NCBI GenBank assembly: GCA_027489455.1 | Contig: JAIXZR010000021.1 | Span: 1 to 45,557 of the forward strand | DNA length: 45,557 nt | From: Rubrivivax sp. | GTDB lineage: Bacteria; Pseudomonadota; Gammaproteobacteria; Burkholderiales; Burkholderiaceae_C | Reading direction: 5' to 3' | Part shown: positions 34,062 to 42,200 of the stretch, piece by piece | Numbering within the stretch: position 1 is the first letter of the stretch | Layout of the letters: each line of letters opens with the position of its first letter | The notes under the pieces: model-generated | Database searches by the model: none | Seen by the model: only the letters and a program-made list of their open reading frames with translations | What the model was told of the DNA's origin: nothing | Translations under genes and position numbers: made by a program

Positions 34062-35177
34062 CAATCCGCGGGTCTATCGAGTTCGCAGCTGCTGGTGCAG
34101 TTGCAGGGGTGGGCGCATGCGCTGGGATTCTCCCAGATCGGTGTGGCCGACATCGACTTGTCCGCGGCCGAAGCGGGGCTGCTGGCCTGGTTGCAGGCGG
34201 GTTTCCACGGCGGCATGGGCTACTTGGCCGCGCACGGCCTGAAGCGCGCCCGGCCTGCAGATCTGGTGCCGGGAACCGTGCGCGTGATCACCGCGCGCAT
34301 GGATTACCTGCCCCGTCAGACCGGGCCGGACTGGCCGGCCGACGAGCAGGCCAGGCTGGCCCAGCCGCTGGCCGCGCAGGTGTCCGTCTACGCCCGCGGT
34401 CGGGACTATCACAAGGTGCTGCGCGCGCGGCTGCAGAAGCTGGCCCTGCAGCTGCAGCAGGCCGTCGGGCCTTTCGGCCATCGCGTGTTCACGGATTCGG
34501 CGCCAGTGCTGGAAGTGGAGCTCGCGTCGCGCAGCGGCATTGGCTGGCGTGGCAAGCACACGCTGGCCCTGCACCGCGAAGCCGGCTCGATGTTCTTCCT
34601 GGGCGAGATCTACGTCGACCTGCCCTTGCCCCTCACCACCCCGACGGCATCGCACTGCGGCACCTGCCAGGCCTGCATCGCGGCCTGCCCCACGGCGGCG
34701 ATCGTCGCCCCGTATCGCCTGGACGCACGACGCTGCATCAGCTATCTGACGATCGAGCACGACGGGCCGATCCCGACCGACCTGCGCCCGCTCATCGGCA
34801 ACCGCATCTACGGCTGTGACGACTGCCAGCTGGCCTGCCCCTGGAACAAGTACGCCCAGCGCAGCGTGCTGCCCGATTTCGACGTGCGCCCGGGGCTGGA
34901 CCAACCGCAGCTGCTGCAGCTCTGGGCCTGGGACGAGGCTGCCTTCCTGCGCCACACCGAAGGCAGCGCCATTCGTCGCATAGGCTATGCGCGCTGGCGG
35001 CGCAACCTGGCCGTGGCCCTGGGCAATGCCCTGCGCGCTGATCCTGCACCAGCCGACGCCAGCGCGGTGCGGGCTGCGCTGCAGGCGGCCTGGCCGCTGG
35101 CCGACGCGCTGGTGCGCGAGCACATTGACTGGGCGCTGCAACCCATTGGCCCCGGGCACTACGATCCTGCACCATGA
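34047..35177 (+). CDS. queG: Epoxyqueuosine reductase
   Basis: Reduces epoxyqueuosine to queuosine in tRNA, using cobalamin and two 4Fe-4S clusters, in the cytosol. The 376-residue protein has the N-terminal DUF1730 domain (RVITARMDYLP, YARGRDYHKVLR), the cobalamin region DSAPVLEVELASRSGIGWRGKHT, and the cluster motifs CGTCQACIAACPTAAI, then CISYLTIEHDGPIP and GCDDCQLACPWNK. The ATG is at the position predicted for a leaderless transcript. Its stop overlaps the next gene by four bases (ATGA). Confidence 0.96.
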   Translation: MQRQHQSAGLSSSQLLVQLQGWAHALGFSQIGVADIDLSAAEAGLLAWLQAGFHGGMGYLAAHGLKRARPADLVPGTVRVITARMDYLPRQTGPDWPADEQARLAQPLAAQVSVYARGRDYHKVLRARLQKLALQLQQAVGPFGHRVFTDSAPVLEVELASRSGIGWRGKHTLALHREAGSMFFLGEIYVDLPLPLTTPTASHCGTCQACIAACPTAAIVAPYRLDARRCISYLTIEHDGPIPTDLRPLIGNRIYGCDDCQLACPWNKYAQRSVLPDFDVRPGLDQPQLLQLWAWDEAAFLRHTEGSAIRRIGYARWRRNLAVALGNALRADPAPADASAVRAALQAAWPLADALVREHIDWALQPIGPGHYDPAP

Positions 35178-35890
35178 CGCACGACGCACACACCTCTTCT
35201 CCCAGCCCGGGCCCGCGGTCTGACATCCCGGGCACGCGCCGTCGCAGCCTCGCCTGGCTGGTGGGCGCCGCGGCCTGCGCGCTGGGCCTGCCCATGTCTC
35301 CTGCCGCAGCCTCAACCGCCGCTGCGACCGCCGCCGCCCCCTCGGGCCCTGCCACCGCACCGCGGGCACCGCGGGTGCAGGTGGAGGGCCAATGGTTCGA
35401 CGGCCAGGTGGATCTGGCGGGCACGCCGCTGCGGCTCAACGGCACCGGCGTGCGCGCCGTGGCCTGGTTCAAGGGCTATGCCGCCGGGCTGTACCTGCCG
35501 GCGCCGGCCAGCACCGCCGCACAGGCGGTGGACATGCCCGGCCCGAAGCGCCTGCAGATGCGCATGCTGAAGGACGTCCCGGCCGAGGAATTCGTGAAGG
35601 CGCTGAACAAGGGCGTGGCCCGCAACATCACGCCCGAGCAACTGGCGGCGATGAAGGACAGGCTGGAGATCTTCGCGCGCCAGGTCTCGGCCCTGCGAGA
35701 GGTCAAGACGGGCGACGTTGTCAACCTGGACCATGAACCGGGTCGGGGTTTGAGCTTGCGCGTGAATGGCACACTGCGCGGCGACACCGTGCCAGGCGAC
35801 GATCTTTTCGCGGCCGTGCTGCGCTCCTTCGTGGGCCAGCGCCCTTACGACGAAAAGCTCAAGGCCGGGCTGCTGGGCCAAAAGGCGTGA
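35174..35890 (+). CDS. Chalcone isomerase-like secreted protein
   Basis: A 238-residue protein with a long N-terminal region containing basic residues and a hydrophobic stretch (LAWLVGAAACALGL) ending near ASA, read as a Sec or Tat-like signal with RRRS nearby. The mature part has the chalcone-isomerase-like fold: LNGTGVRAVAWFKGYAAGLYL, PGPKRLQMRMLKDVPAEEF, and the C-terminal AVLRSFVGQRPYDEKLKAGLLG. Bacterial members lack flavonoid substrates and are of unknown function. The ATG overlaps queG, so it is translationally coupled. Confidence 0.88.
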   Translation: MTHDAHTSSPSPGPRSDIPGTRRRSLAWLVGAAACALGLPMSPAAASTAAATAAAPSGPATAPRAPRVQVEGQWFDGQVDLAGTPLRLNGTGVRAVAWFKGYAAGLYLPAPASTAAQAVDMPGPKRLQMRMLKDVPAEEFVKALNKGVARNITPEQLAAMKDRLEIFARQVSALREVKTGDVVNLDHEPGRGLSLRVNGTLRGDTVPGDDLFAAVLRSFVGQRPYDEKLKAGLLGQKA

Positions 35891-35942
35891 AGCATCGGCG
35901 CCGCGTGCGCCCTGGCTGCCCCCTGGCGCGGCAAGCCTTCAG

Positions 35943-35954
35943 GCCGGTACCGGC
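35943..35954. promoter_or_regulatory. 12-base palindrome upstream of the Bug-type gene
   Basis: GCCGGTACCGGC is a perfect 12-base palindrome located 22 bases upstream of the TTG start at 35976, just before the ribosome site TTGGAG. It may be an operator or short hairpin; short GC palindromes occur by chance in such GC-rich DNA, so support is weak. Confidence 0.25.
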
Positions 35955-35975
35955 TGCAACCACCTTGGAGACATC

Positions 35976-36947
35976 TTGAACCGACGCCACCTTCTGCTCG
36001 CCCTGCCTGCATCCCTGCTCGCGGCCCACCCCCTGGTGCAGGCGCAGGCCTATCCCGTGAAGCCCGTGCGGCTGATCGTCCCCTTCGCACCGGGGGGCAC
36101 CACCGACATCATCGCGCGCGTGGTGGCCGAAAGGGCCAACCAGGCGCTGGGCCAGACCTTGCTGGTGGAAAACCGCAGCGGTGGCGGCGGGTCCATCGGC
36201 GCGCTGGAACTGATCAAGTCCCCGGCCGACGGCTACGCCCTGGGCATGGCCACGGTTTCGACCACGGCAGCCAACCCGGCCATCAACAAGAAGATCGGCT
36301 ACGACCCGACGGTCGACTTCACGCACAGCATCAACATCGCGGCCACGCCCAACGTCATCGCTGTCCACCCCAGTTTCCCGGCGCGTGACTACAAGGGCTT
36401 CCTGGCCGAGGTGAAGAAGAACCCTGGCAAGTACAGCTTTGCCAGTTCCGGCACGGGCGGCATCGGCCACCTGCAGATGGAGCTCTTCAAGAGCCTGTCG
36501 GGCACCTTCATCACCCACATCCCCTACCGCGGCGCAGGCCCTGCGTTGACAGACACGGTGGCCGGGCAGGTCCCCATCATCTTCGACAACCTGCCTTCGG
36601 CGCTGCCGTTCATCCGCGATGGCCGCCTGATCGCCATCGTGGTGGCTGCGCCCACCCGGCTGAGCCAGCTGCCGAACGTGCCCACGTTCAAGGAAGTGGG
36701 CCTGGACCCGGTGAACCGCATGGCCTACTACGGCATCCTCGGCCCCAAGGGCTTGCCCAAGGACGTGGTCGACAGGGTTGCAGCGGCCATCAAGCGCACG
36801 GCCGAACTGCCCGACGTGCGCAAGCGCATCGAAGACACGGGCTCGGTGATGATCCTGAATACGCCGGAAGAATTCGCGCGTCAGATCAAGGCCGAGTTCG
36901 AGGTCTACAAGGACGTCGTCGCCCGGCAGAAGCTGACGCTGGAATAG
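35976..36947 (+). CDS. Bug-family tripartite tricarboxylate transporter substrate-binding protein
   Basis: A 323-residue periplasmic binding protein of the Bug/TctC family. The signal peptide starts with NRRHLLLALPASLLAAHP and ends in AQA. The mature part has the family opening YPVKPVRLIVPFAPGGTTDIIARVVAE, VENRSGGGGSIGA, PYRGAGPALTD and GLPKDVVDRVAAAIKR. TTG is chosen as start because it follows GGAG (35967-35970) and sets a correct signal peptide; no ATG fits. Bug proteins bind small organic acids, and Burkholderiales encode dozens without dedicated membrane partners; this copy has no tctAB neighbour. Confidence 0.92.
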   Translation: MNRRHLLLALPASLLAAHPLVQAQAYPVKPVRLIVPFAPGGTTDIIARVVAERANQALGQTLLVENRSGGGGSIGALELIKSPADGYALGMATVSTTAANPAINKKIGYDPTVDFTHSINIAATPNVIAVHPSFPARDYKGFLAEVKKNPGKYSFASSGTGGIGHLQMELFKSLSGTFITHIPYRGAGPALTDTVAGQVPIIFDNLPSALPFIRDGRLIAIVVAAPTRLSQLPNVPTFKEVGLDPVNRMAYYGILGPKGLPKDVVDRVAAAIKRTAELPDVRKRIEDTGSVMILNTPEEFARQIKAEFEVYKDVVARQKLTLE

Positions 36948-36949
36948 CG

Positions 36950-37852
36950 GTGCCGCCTGGCGGCGACAGCCGTGCGGCGATCGATCGCTTCATCGATGCC
37001 CTGTGGCTGGAGGACGGGCTGTCCAAGCTGACGCTGGCGGCCTACCGGCGTGACTTGCAGTTGCTGGCCGACTGGCTGGCCGCCGAGCGCGCCAAGGCCT
37101 TGGACGCCTGCAGCGAAGCCGACCTGCTGGCCTATGCACTGGCGCGCCACGCGCACACGCGCGCCAGCACAGCCAACCGCCGGCTGACGGTTTGTCGGCG
37201 CTACTTCCGCTGGGCCTTGCGCGAGCGTCGGGTCGAGACCGACCCGACGCTCAAGCTGCAGGCTGCGCGTCAACCGCTGCGCGTTCCGAAGACCCTGTCC
37301 GAGGCCCAGGTCGAGGCCTTGCTCGCAGCGCCGGACGTCCAGGTGCCCCTGGGCCTGCGTGACCGCAGCATGATCGAGCTGATGTATGCCAGCGGCCTGC
37401 GGGTGAGTGAACTCGTGGGGCTGAAGACGGTGCAGCTGGGGTTGAACCAGGGCGTGCTGCAGGTGGCCGGCAAGGGCGCGCGGGAGCGCCTGGTGCCGTT
37501 CGGCGCCGAGGCACAGGCATGGCTGGAGCGCTATCTGGGCGCAGCCCGGTCGGCGCTGCTGCGCGGGCAGGCCAGCGATGCGCTGTTCGTCACCGTCCGG
37601 GGCGAAGCGATGACGCGGCAGATGTTCTGGCGCCTCGTCAAGCGCTACGCGCTGCAGGCAGGTGTGACGGTGCCACTGTCGCCGCACACGCTGCGGCATG
37701 CGTTCGCCACCCATCTGCTGAACCACGGTGCCGACCTGCGCGCCGTGCAGATGCTGCTGGGCCACGCCGACATCAGCACCACCACGATCTACACCCACGT
37801 GGCGCGCGAGCGCCTGCGCGCGTTGCACGCGCAGCACCATCCCCGGGGCTGA
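36950..37852 (+). CDS. xerD: Site-specific tyrosine recombinase XerD
   Basis: Resolves chromosome dimers with XerC at dif during division. The 300-residue protein has the N-terminal core-binding domain (IDRFIDALWLEDGLSKLTLAAYRRDL) and the catalytic domain with arginine in YASGLRVSELVGLK, lysine in VAGKGARERLVPFG, HTLRHAFATHLL, the histidine in LLGHADISTTTIYTHV, and the tyrosine in that last motif. The wording of MLLGHADISTTTIYTHV matches XerD rather than XerC. It starts with GTG two bases after the Bug-type stop, an unusual operon partner. A strong terminator follows at 37914-37939. Confidence 0.95.
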   Translation: MPPGGDSRAAIDRFIDALWLEDGLSKLTLAAYRRDLQLLADWLAAERAKALDACSEADLLAYALARHAHTRASTANRRLTVCRRYFRWALRERRVETDPTLKLQAARQPLRVPKTLSEAQVEALLAAPDVQVPLGLRDRSMIELMYASGLRVSELVGLKTVQLGLNQGVLQVAGKGARERLVPFGAEAQAWLERYLGAARSALLRGQASDALFVTVRGEAMTRQMFWRLVKRYALQAGVTVPLSPHTLRHAFATHLLNHGADLRAVQMLLGHADISTTTIYTHVARERLRALHAQHHPRG

Positions 37853-37913
37853 CCGCTGGGGCAGCGCGTGCAGGCGTCGCGGCCAGGCCTGGTGGAACAT
37901 GACGCGCCAATGA

Positions 37914-37939
37914 AAAAGCCGGCCCAGAGGCCGGCTTTT
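37914..37939. terminator. Bidirectional intrinsic terminator between xerD and the porin gene
   Basis: Eleven perfectly paired bases, AAAAGCCGGCC (37914-37924) with GGCCGGCTTTT (37929-37939), and a 4-base loop. It has A/T runs on both sides, so it can stop xerD transcription on the plus strand and porin transcription on the minus strand. Confidence 0.95.
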
Positions 37940-37957
37940 GCTGACGGCGCGAGCCGA

Positions 37958-38932
37958 TCAGAAGTTGTGGCGGATGCCAGCGGCGATCGAGGTCGCCTTG
38001 CGGCCAGCGATACCGAAGTAGCCGAGGTTGCGGCTGTTGTCGACGGCCGTGTAGAAGCCGTACAGCTTGGTGCGCTTGCTCAGGTTGTAGTTGTAGCCCA
38101 GGGTGTACTGGCTGGCGTCGCTGTTGCTCAGCTTGCTCCAGTCGTCAGCGGAGCCGTAGTTGAAGTGGAACTCCGACGCGCCCATGGTGTACATGGCCGA
38201 CAGGCGGTAGGCGTCACGCTTGCCCAGGCTGCCGACGCCCTTGTCGTTGCTGCGCTGGTAGTAGCCGCCCACCATCAGGGCGCCGATCTCGTAGTTCGCG
38301 CGGAACGCCATCTGCTGGTCGCCTTCGCCGGCACGCTTCTCGTAGCCGAAGCCCAATTGCAGGGCGCCGAGGTTGTAGTTCAGCGCCAGGTTCGCCACCT
38401 TGTTGGCGATAGCGCCAGGCGCGCTGCTCTCAGCGGCCGACACCGAAACTTCAGCCGTCAGGCCGCCGATGCTGGGCGTCGTGTACGAGATGGTGTTGGA
38501 GTTGCGACCCAGGTAGTCGTACAGCTTGTCTTCCGACGTGCCGGTGTCGTGGTTGTGGAAGCTGATGTAGTCAGCAGTGGCGTAATAGGCTGCGCTGGTC
38601 AGGCGACCGAGCTTGATCGAGCCGAAGCCGCCCGACAGACCGACATACGAATCGCCAGCCCAGAAGGCGCTGGAGGTGACCGTGCCGGTGTCGACGTTGA
38701 AGCGGTGCTCCAGGAAGAACTCGGCCTTCAGGCCGCCGCCTAGGTCTTCGACGCCCTTGAAGCCCAGACGCGAAGCGTTGTTCTGCAGCACGCGTTGGGT
38801 GCCGGTGGAATTGATGTTCTTCTGCGATTCCAGGGTCGTGTTCAGGCGACCGTAGACGGTGACGCTCGATTGGGCCGATGCGGTGCCTGCGGCAACCAGA
38901 GCCAGGGCTGCGACGAGATAGGTTTGTTTCAT
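37958..38932 (-). CDS. Outer-membrane general porin (Gram-negative trimeric porin)
   Basis: A 324-residue beta-barrel porin of the betaproteobacterial Omp32-like type. The signal peptide MKQTYLVAALALVAAGTASA is cleaved before QSSVTVYGRLNTT. Alternating beta strands follow, with SRLGFKGVEDLGGGLKAEFFLEHRF near residues 55-80, a PEFG-like loop region (SYVGLSGGFGSIKLGRL), and the terminal strand ending in Phe (AAGIRHNF), required for barrel insertion. It allows diffusion of small hydrophilic solutes. Less GC-rich codons than neighbours are usual in highly expressed porin genes. The upstream gap of 188 bases (38933-39120) holds its promoter; no clear -35/-10 pair was found. Confidence 0.95.
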   Translation of the reverse strand: MKQTYLVAALALVAAGTASAQSSVTVYGRLNTTLESQKNINSTGTQRVLQNNASRLGFKGVEDLGGGLKAEFFLEHRFNVDTGTVTSSAFWAGDSYVGLSGGFGSIKLGRLTSAAYYATADYISFHNHDTGTSEDKLYDYLGRNSNTISYTTPSIGGLTAEVSVSAAESSAPGAIANKVANLALNYNLGALQLGFGYEKRAGEGDQQMAFRANYEIGALMVGGYYQRSNDKGVGSLGKRDAYRLSAMYTMGASEFHFNYGSADDWSKLSNSDASQYTLGYNYNLSKRTKLYGFYTAVDNSRNLGYFGIAGRKATSIAAGIRHNF

Positions 38933-39120
38933 GGTGTGCCTCACTAGGTGATCGAAACTTGCGGAGGACTTCACGGTTACCCATGGGCCCAACGACTGTC
39001 TCAGTGTACGGGCTGACCCCGTAAAAACCCGATCAGGGGCAGCGCGGACTGCAAATGGGGGGCGTTTCCGCAGCTTTCTCGCAACACTCGCCTAGGGGGA
39101 ATCAACCTGCACGGGGTGCG

Positions 39121-39873
39121 TCAGCGGCCGCGCAGATGGGCCGGCGCTTCCAGCCGCTTGGCCAGCAGCGTCAGGGCCAGTGTCAGCAACAGGTACATCA
39201 GCGAGATCGCGAGGTAGGGTTCCCAGTAGCGGGAATAGGCGCCCGCCACGGTTCTGGCGGCCAGGGCCAGTTCGGCCAGGCCGATGGCCGAGACCAGCGA
39301 CGAATCCTTGATCAGCGTGATGCCCTCGTTGACCAGCGCCGGCATCATGCGCCGGAAGGCCTGGGGCAGCACGACAAAGCGCATGGCTTGCGCATGCGTC
39401 AGCCCCACGCTGTAGGCGGCCTGGGTCTGGCCGCGATGGATGCTCAGGATGCCGGCGCGGAAGATCTCGCTGATGTAGGCGCCGGCGTTCAGCGACAGGG
39501 CCACGCAGCCCGAGAGGAAGGCGCCATGCTCCTGTCGGAACTGCCGCGCCAGGTCACCCGACAGCAGCAAGCCGTGGTCCGGGTGCACGAGCGTCGGCAT
39601 CAACGCGAAGTGCACGAGCAGGATCTGCACGAACAGCGGCGTGCCGCGGAAGAAGGTGACATAGGCGGTGACGATGCCCCGCGCCAGCACCAGCAGGCCG
39701 CGGCTGACCGCAGAGGCTGGCCGCGGCGCCTCGGCCGAAGTGCTGATCAGCCCGGCGATCGTGCCCAGCACCAGCCCCACGCCAATGGCTACCAGCGTGA
39801 GCTGAATCGTCATCCAGAGCCCGCTGGCGAACAGCGGGCCGTAGCCGGCGAGGATCTCCCAGCGAAGATCCAT
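39121..39873 (-). CDS. Polar amino acid ABC transporter permease (HisMQ/GlnP type)
   Basis: A 250-residue inner-membrane permease. The amino acid ABC signature EAA-like motif appears as GLTHAQAMRFVVLPQAFRRMMPAL, preceded by VTFFRGTPLFVQILLVHF, which is characteristic of the HisM/GlnP family. It lies 12 bases downstream of the binding-protein gene. No ATPase gene of the system is present next to them, so one must be supplied from elsewhere. A loop of about 40 residues between helices, containing histidine (MPTLVHPDHGLLLS), is longer than usual. Confidence 0.93.
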   Translation of the reverse strand: MDLRWEILAGYGPLFASGLWMTIQLTLVAIGVGLVLGTIAGLISTSAEAPRPASAVSRGLLVLARGIVTAYVTFFRGTPLFVQILLVHFALMPTLVHPDHGLLLSGDLARQFRQEHGAFLSGCVALSLNAGAYISEIFRAGILSIHRGQTQAAYSVGLTHAQAMRFVVLPQAFRRMMPALVNEGITLIKDSSLVSAIGLAELALAARTVAGAYSRYWEPYLAISLMYLLLTLALTLLAKRLEAPAHLRGR

Positions 39874-39885
39874 CGTCGGCCGGGC

Positions 39886-40749
39886 TTACTTCGACGCAGC
39901 CGAAGCAGGCGCCGCAGCAGCGGCTGCCGGCGGGGCGCCGAAGTACTGGGCGTAGATCTTGTCGTAGGTGCCGTCGGCCTTGATGCCGGCCAGCCCCTTG
40001 TTGACCAGCGCCAGCAGTTCGGCGTTGCCCTTCTTCAGCGCGATACCGTACTGCTCCGGCACGAACTCGGCGTCGCTGACCGTCTTGAACTTGCCGCCGG
40101 GGTTGTTGGCCACGTAGTGGACGATCACGCCGTTGTCGGCCACCACGGCGTCGACGCCGCCGGATTCCAGTTCCTTCAGGGCCAGCGGCGTGCTTTCGAA
40201 GCGCTTGATGTTCGTGCTGGTCTTGCCCAGCAGCTTGGTCACGGCTTCGTCGCCCGTGGTGCCGGTCTGTACGCCGACCTTGAGCTTCTTCAGGTCGGCG
40301 AACTTCGCCACCTTGCTGCCTTCCTTGACGGCGATCAGCTGGGCCGCATCAAAGTACGGGTCGCTGAAATCCATCGTCTGCTTGCGCTCTTCGGTGATGG
40401 TGACGGCCGAGACCACCATGTCGCGGTCGCCTTGCCCCAGGGCGTTGAAGATGCCTTCCCACGGCGTGTTGACGAACTTCACCTCGAAGCCAGCCTTGGC
40501 GGCAATGGCCTTCACGACGTCGATGTCGAAGCCGACGATCTCGCCCTTCTCGTTCTGGCTTTCGAAGGGCGCATAGGCCGCGTCGGTGCCGACGGTGTAG
40601 ACCTTGGGCGCCGGTGCCGGTGCAGGCGCCGATGCCACGGGGGCCGGGGCCGGCGGCGCGGGTTCTTTCTTGCCGCAAGCGGCGAGAACCAGGCTGGCCG
40701 CCGTCAGGCCAGCCAGTTGCAGGAAACGACGGGTGCTCAATGCGCTCAT
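39886..40749 (-). CDS. Amino acid ABC transporter substrate-binding lipoprotein
   Basis: A 287-residue binding protein. The N-terminus ends in the lipobox LVLAACGKK (acylated Cys near residue 25), then a Pro/Ala linker and the SBP_bac_3 domain: YTVGTDAAYAPFESQNEKGEIVGFDIDVVKAIA, VNTPWEGIFNALGQGDRDMV, ITEERKQTMDFSDPYF, and TGTTGDEAV. It binds a polar or basic amino acid, such as glutamine or arginine, and delivers it to the permease. An Ala-rich C-terminal tail (PPAAAAAAPASAASK) is unusual. The start at 40749 fits the signal peptide. Confidence 0.94.
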   Translation of the reverse strand: MSALSTRRFLQLAGLTAASLVLAACGKKEPAPPAPAPVASAPAPAPAPKVYTVGTDAAYAPFESQNEKGEIVGFDIDVVKAIAAKAGFEVKFVNTPWEGIFNALGQGDRDMVVSAVTITEERKQTMDFSDPYFDAAQLIAVKEGSKVAKFADLKKLKVGVQTGTTGDEAVTKLLGKTSTNIKRFESTPLALKELESGGVDAVVADNGVIVHYVANNPGGKFKTVSDAEFVPEQYGIALKKGNAELLALVNKGLAGIKADGTYDKIYAQYFGAPPAAAAAAPASAASK

Positions 40750-40825
40750 GGACGGTTCACCTTGGAAAACTACGATGTCAAAGTGTAATCGGCAGGCCGG
40801 CCGCGGCCGTCCGCGCACCGGCGTT

Positions 40826-41620
40826 TCAGGGTTCGACCGGGGCGCCGCCCAGTGCAGCAATTTCTGCGCCGGTAAAGCCTGCTGCTCGCCGCGCGCTGTC
40901 GTTGAACGGGGGCCGCAGCCGCGGCGCCTGGTGGCGGCGGGTGAGAAGGGCGTAGTGCGCGTGCGGATCCAGCCCCTGCTGCTGGCACAGCCAGCGGTAC
41001 CAGCGGTTGCCTACTGCCACGTGCCCGATCTCGTCGCGCAGGATGATGTCCAGGATCGCCACGGCCCGCGCATCGCCCGCCTTGGCCAGCTTGGCCTGCA
41101 TGGGCGGCGTGGCGTCCAGGCCGCGGGCTTCCAGCGTGCGCGGAACCAGGGCCATGCGGGCCGTGATGTCGCCGGCGGTGCGCTCGGTCATGGTCCACAG
41201 GCCATCGTGGGCGGGATGGTCGCCGTACTCGCAGCCCAGGCTGGCGAGATGTTCTTCCAGCAGCGTGAAGTGCAGCGCTTCTTCGGATGCGACGCGTTGC
41301 CAGTCGCGGTAGTAGGCCTCGGGCATGCCGCCGAAGCGCCAGATGGCGTCGAGCGCCAGGTTGATGGCGTTGAACTCGATGTGCACCACGGCGTGCAGCA
41401 GGGCCGCGCGGCCCGCTGGCGTGTAGGGGCTGGGGCGGGGCACGTCCACCGCGGGCACCAGCCGGGGGCGGGCCGGGCGCCCGGGGACGGGCGCCGAAGG
41501 TGTCAGCTCCGCCTGCGCGTCCAGGGACAGATCTGCCTGGCCCAGCGCGCGCGCTGCCAGCGCCTTGGCGCGAGGGTCGGCCATGCAAAGGGCAGCCAGG
41601 GCCTGGGAACGCAGCTCCAT
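40826..41620 (-). CDS. DUF455 ferritin-like family protein
   Basis: A 264-residue protein of the DUF455 (PF04305) family, with a four-helix ferritin-like domain. The di-metal ligand candidates occur in [30 protein letters not shown], and [13 protein letters not shown]. Family members are of unknown function. The N-terminal 70 residues are less conserved with Pro/Arg-rich composition. It is transcribed divergently from the gamma carbonic anhydrase gene, 55 bases away. The ATG lies 7 bases after a GATAAT -10 on the minus strand. Confidence 0.92.
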   Translation of the reverse strand: MELRSQALAALCMADPRAKALAARALGQADLSLDAQAELTPSAPVPGRPARPRLVPAVDVPRPSPYTPAGRAALLHAVVHIEFNAINLALDAIWRFGGMPEAYYRDWQRVASEEALHFTLLEEHLASLGCEYGDHPAHDGLWTMTERTAGDITARMALVPRTLEARGLDATPPMQAKLAKAGDARAVAILDIILRDEIGHVAVGNRWYRWLCQQQGLDPHAHYALLTRRHQAPRLRPPFNDSARRAAGFTGAEIAALGGAPVEP

Positions 41621-41623
41621 CTT

Positions 41624-41633
41624 TAGAATTATC
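41624..41633. promoter_or_regulatory. Overlapping divergent -10 elements of DUF455 and gamma carbonic anhydrase genes
   Basis: TAGAAT on the plus strand (41624-41629) overlaps GATAAT on the minus strand (41633-41628) by two bases. The minus hexamer ends 7 bases before the DUF455 ATG, predicting a leaderless mRNA; the plus hexamer lies 47 bases before the gamma carbonic anhydrase ATG. Neither has a strong -35. Confidence 0.45.
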
Positions 41634-41675
41634 GGTCCCCTCAACAGCAGGCCCGCAGCGGCCAGGGCGGCCGGC

Positions 41676-42200
41676 ATGGCGATCTATCGACTCGGGGACG
41701 ACGCCCCGCAATTGGCCACAGGCGCCTGGGTGGCCGACAGCGCCCAGGTCATCGGGCGGGTGGCGCTGGGTGCCGATGCGAGCGTCTGGTTCGGTGCCGT
41801 GCTGCGCGGCGACAACGAATGGATCACGATTGGCGCGCGCAGCAACGTCCAGGACGGCAGCGTTCTGCACACCGACATGGGCAGCCCGCTCACGCTGGGC
41901 GATGACGTGACGATCGGCCACCAGGCCATGCTGCACGGCTGCACCATCGGCGACGGGTCGCTGGTGGGGATCCAGGCGGTGGTCTTGAACGGGGCGCAGA
42001 TCGGCCGCAACTGCCTGGTGGGCGCCGGCAGCCTGGTGACCGAAGGCCAGGTTTTCCCCGAAGGATCGCTGATCCTCGGCAGCCCGGCGCGTCTGGTGCG
42101 GGTGCTGGCGCCGGCGCAGCTCGAGCGCCTGCGCGCCGGCGCCGCCCACTACGTACACAACGCCCGCCGCTATCGCGAGCAACTGCAGAGAATCGATTGA
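41676..42200 (+). CDS. Gamma carbonic anhydrase family protein
   Basis: A 174-residue left-handed beta-helix protein of the gamma carbonic anhydrase/YrdA type, which may hydrate CO2. Hexapeptide repeats run through most of it (for example [49 protein letters not shown]), with the zinc histidines in LHTD, IGHQ and LHGC. The C-terminal helix ([22 protein letters not shown]) fits. Many YrdA-type proteins lack measurable activity. It starts at 41676. The stop overlaps hslO as TGATG. Confidence 0.94.
   Translation: MAIYRLGDDAPQLATGAWVADSAQVIGRVALGADASVWFGAVLRGDNEWITIGARSNVQDGSVLHTDMGSPLTLGDDVTIGHQAMLHGCTIGDGSLVGIQAVVLNGAQIGRNCLVGAGSLVTEGQVFPEGSLILGSPARLVRVLAPAQLERLRAGAAHYVHNARRYREQLQRID

Noticed and set aside
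36950..37852. XerD read as an integrase marking a mobile element
   Set aside because: Its sequence matches the housekeeping recombinase, there are no att-like repeats or cargo genes, and a normal terminator follows.
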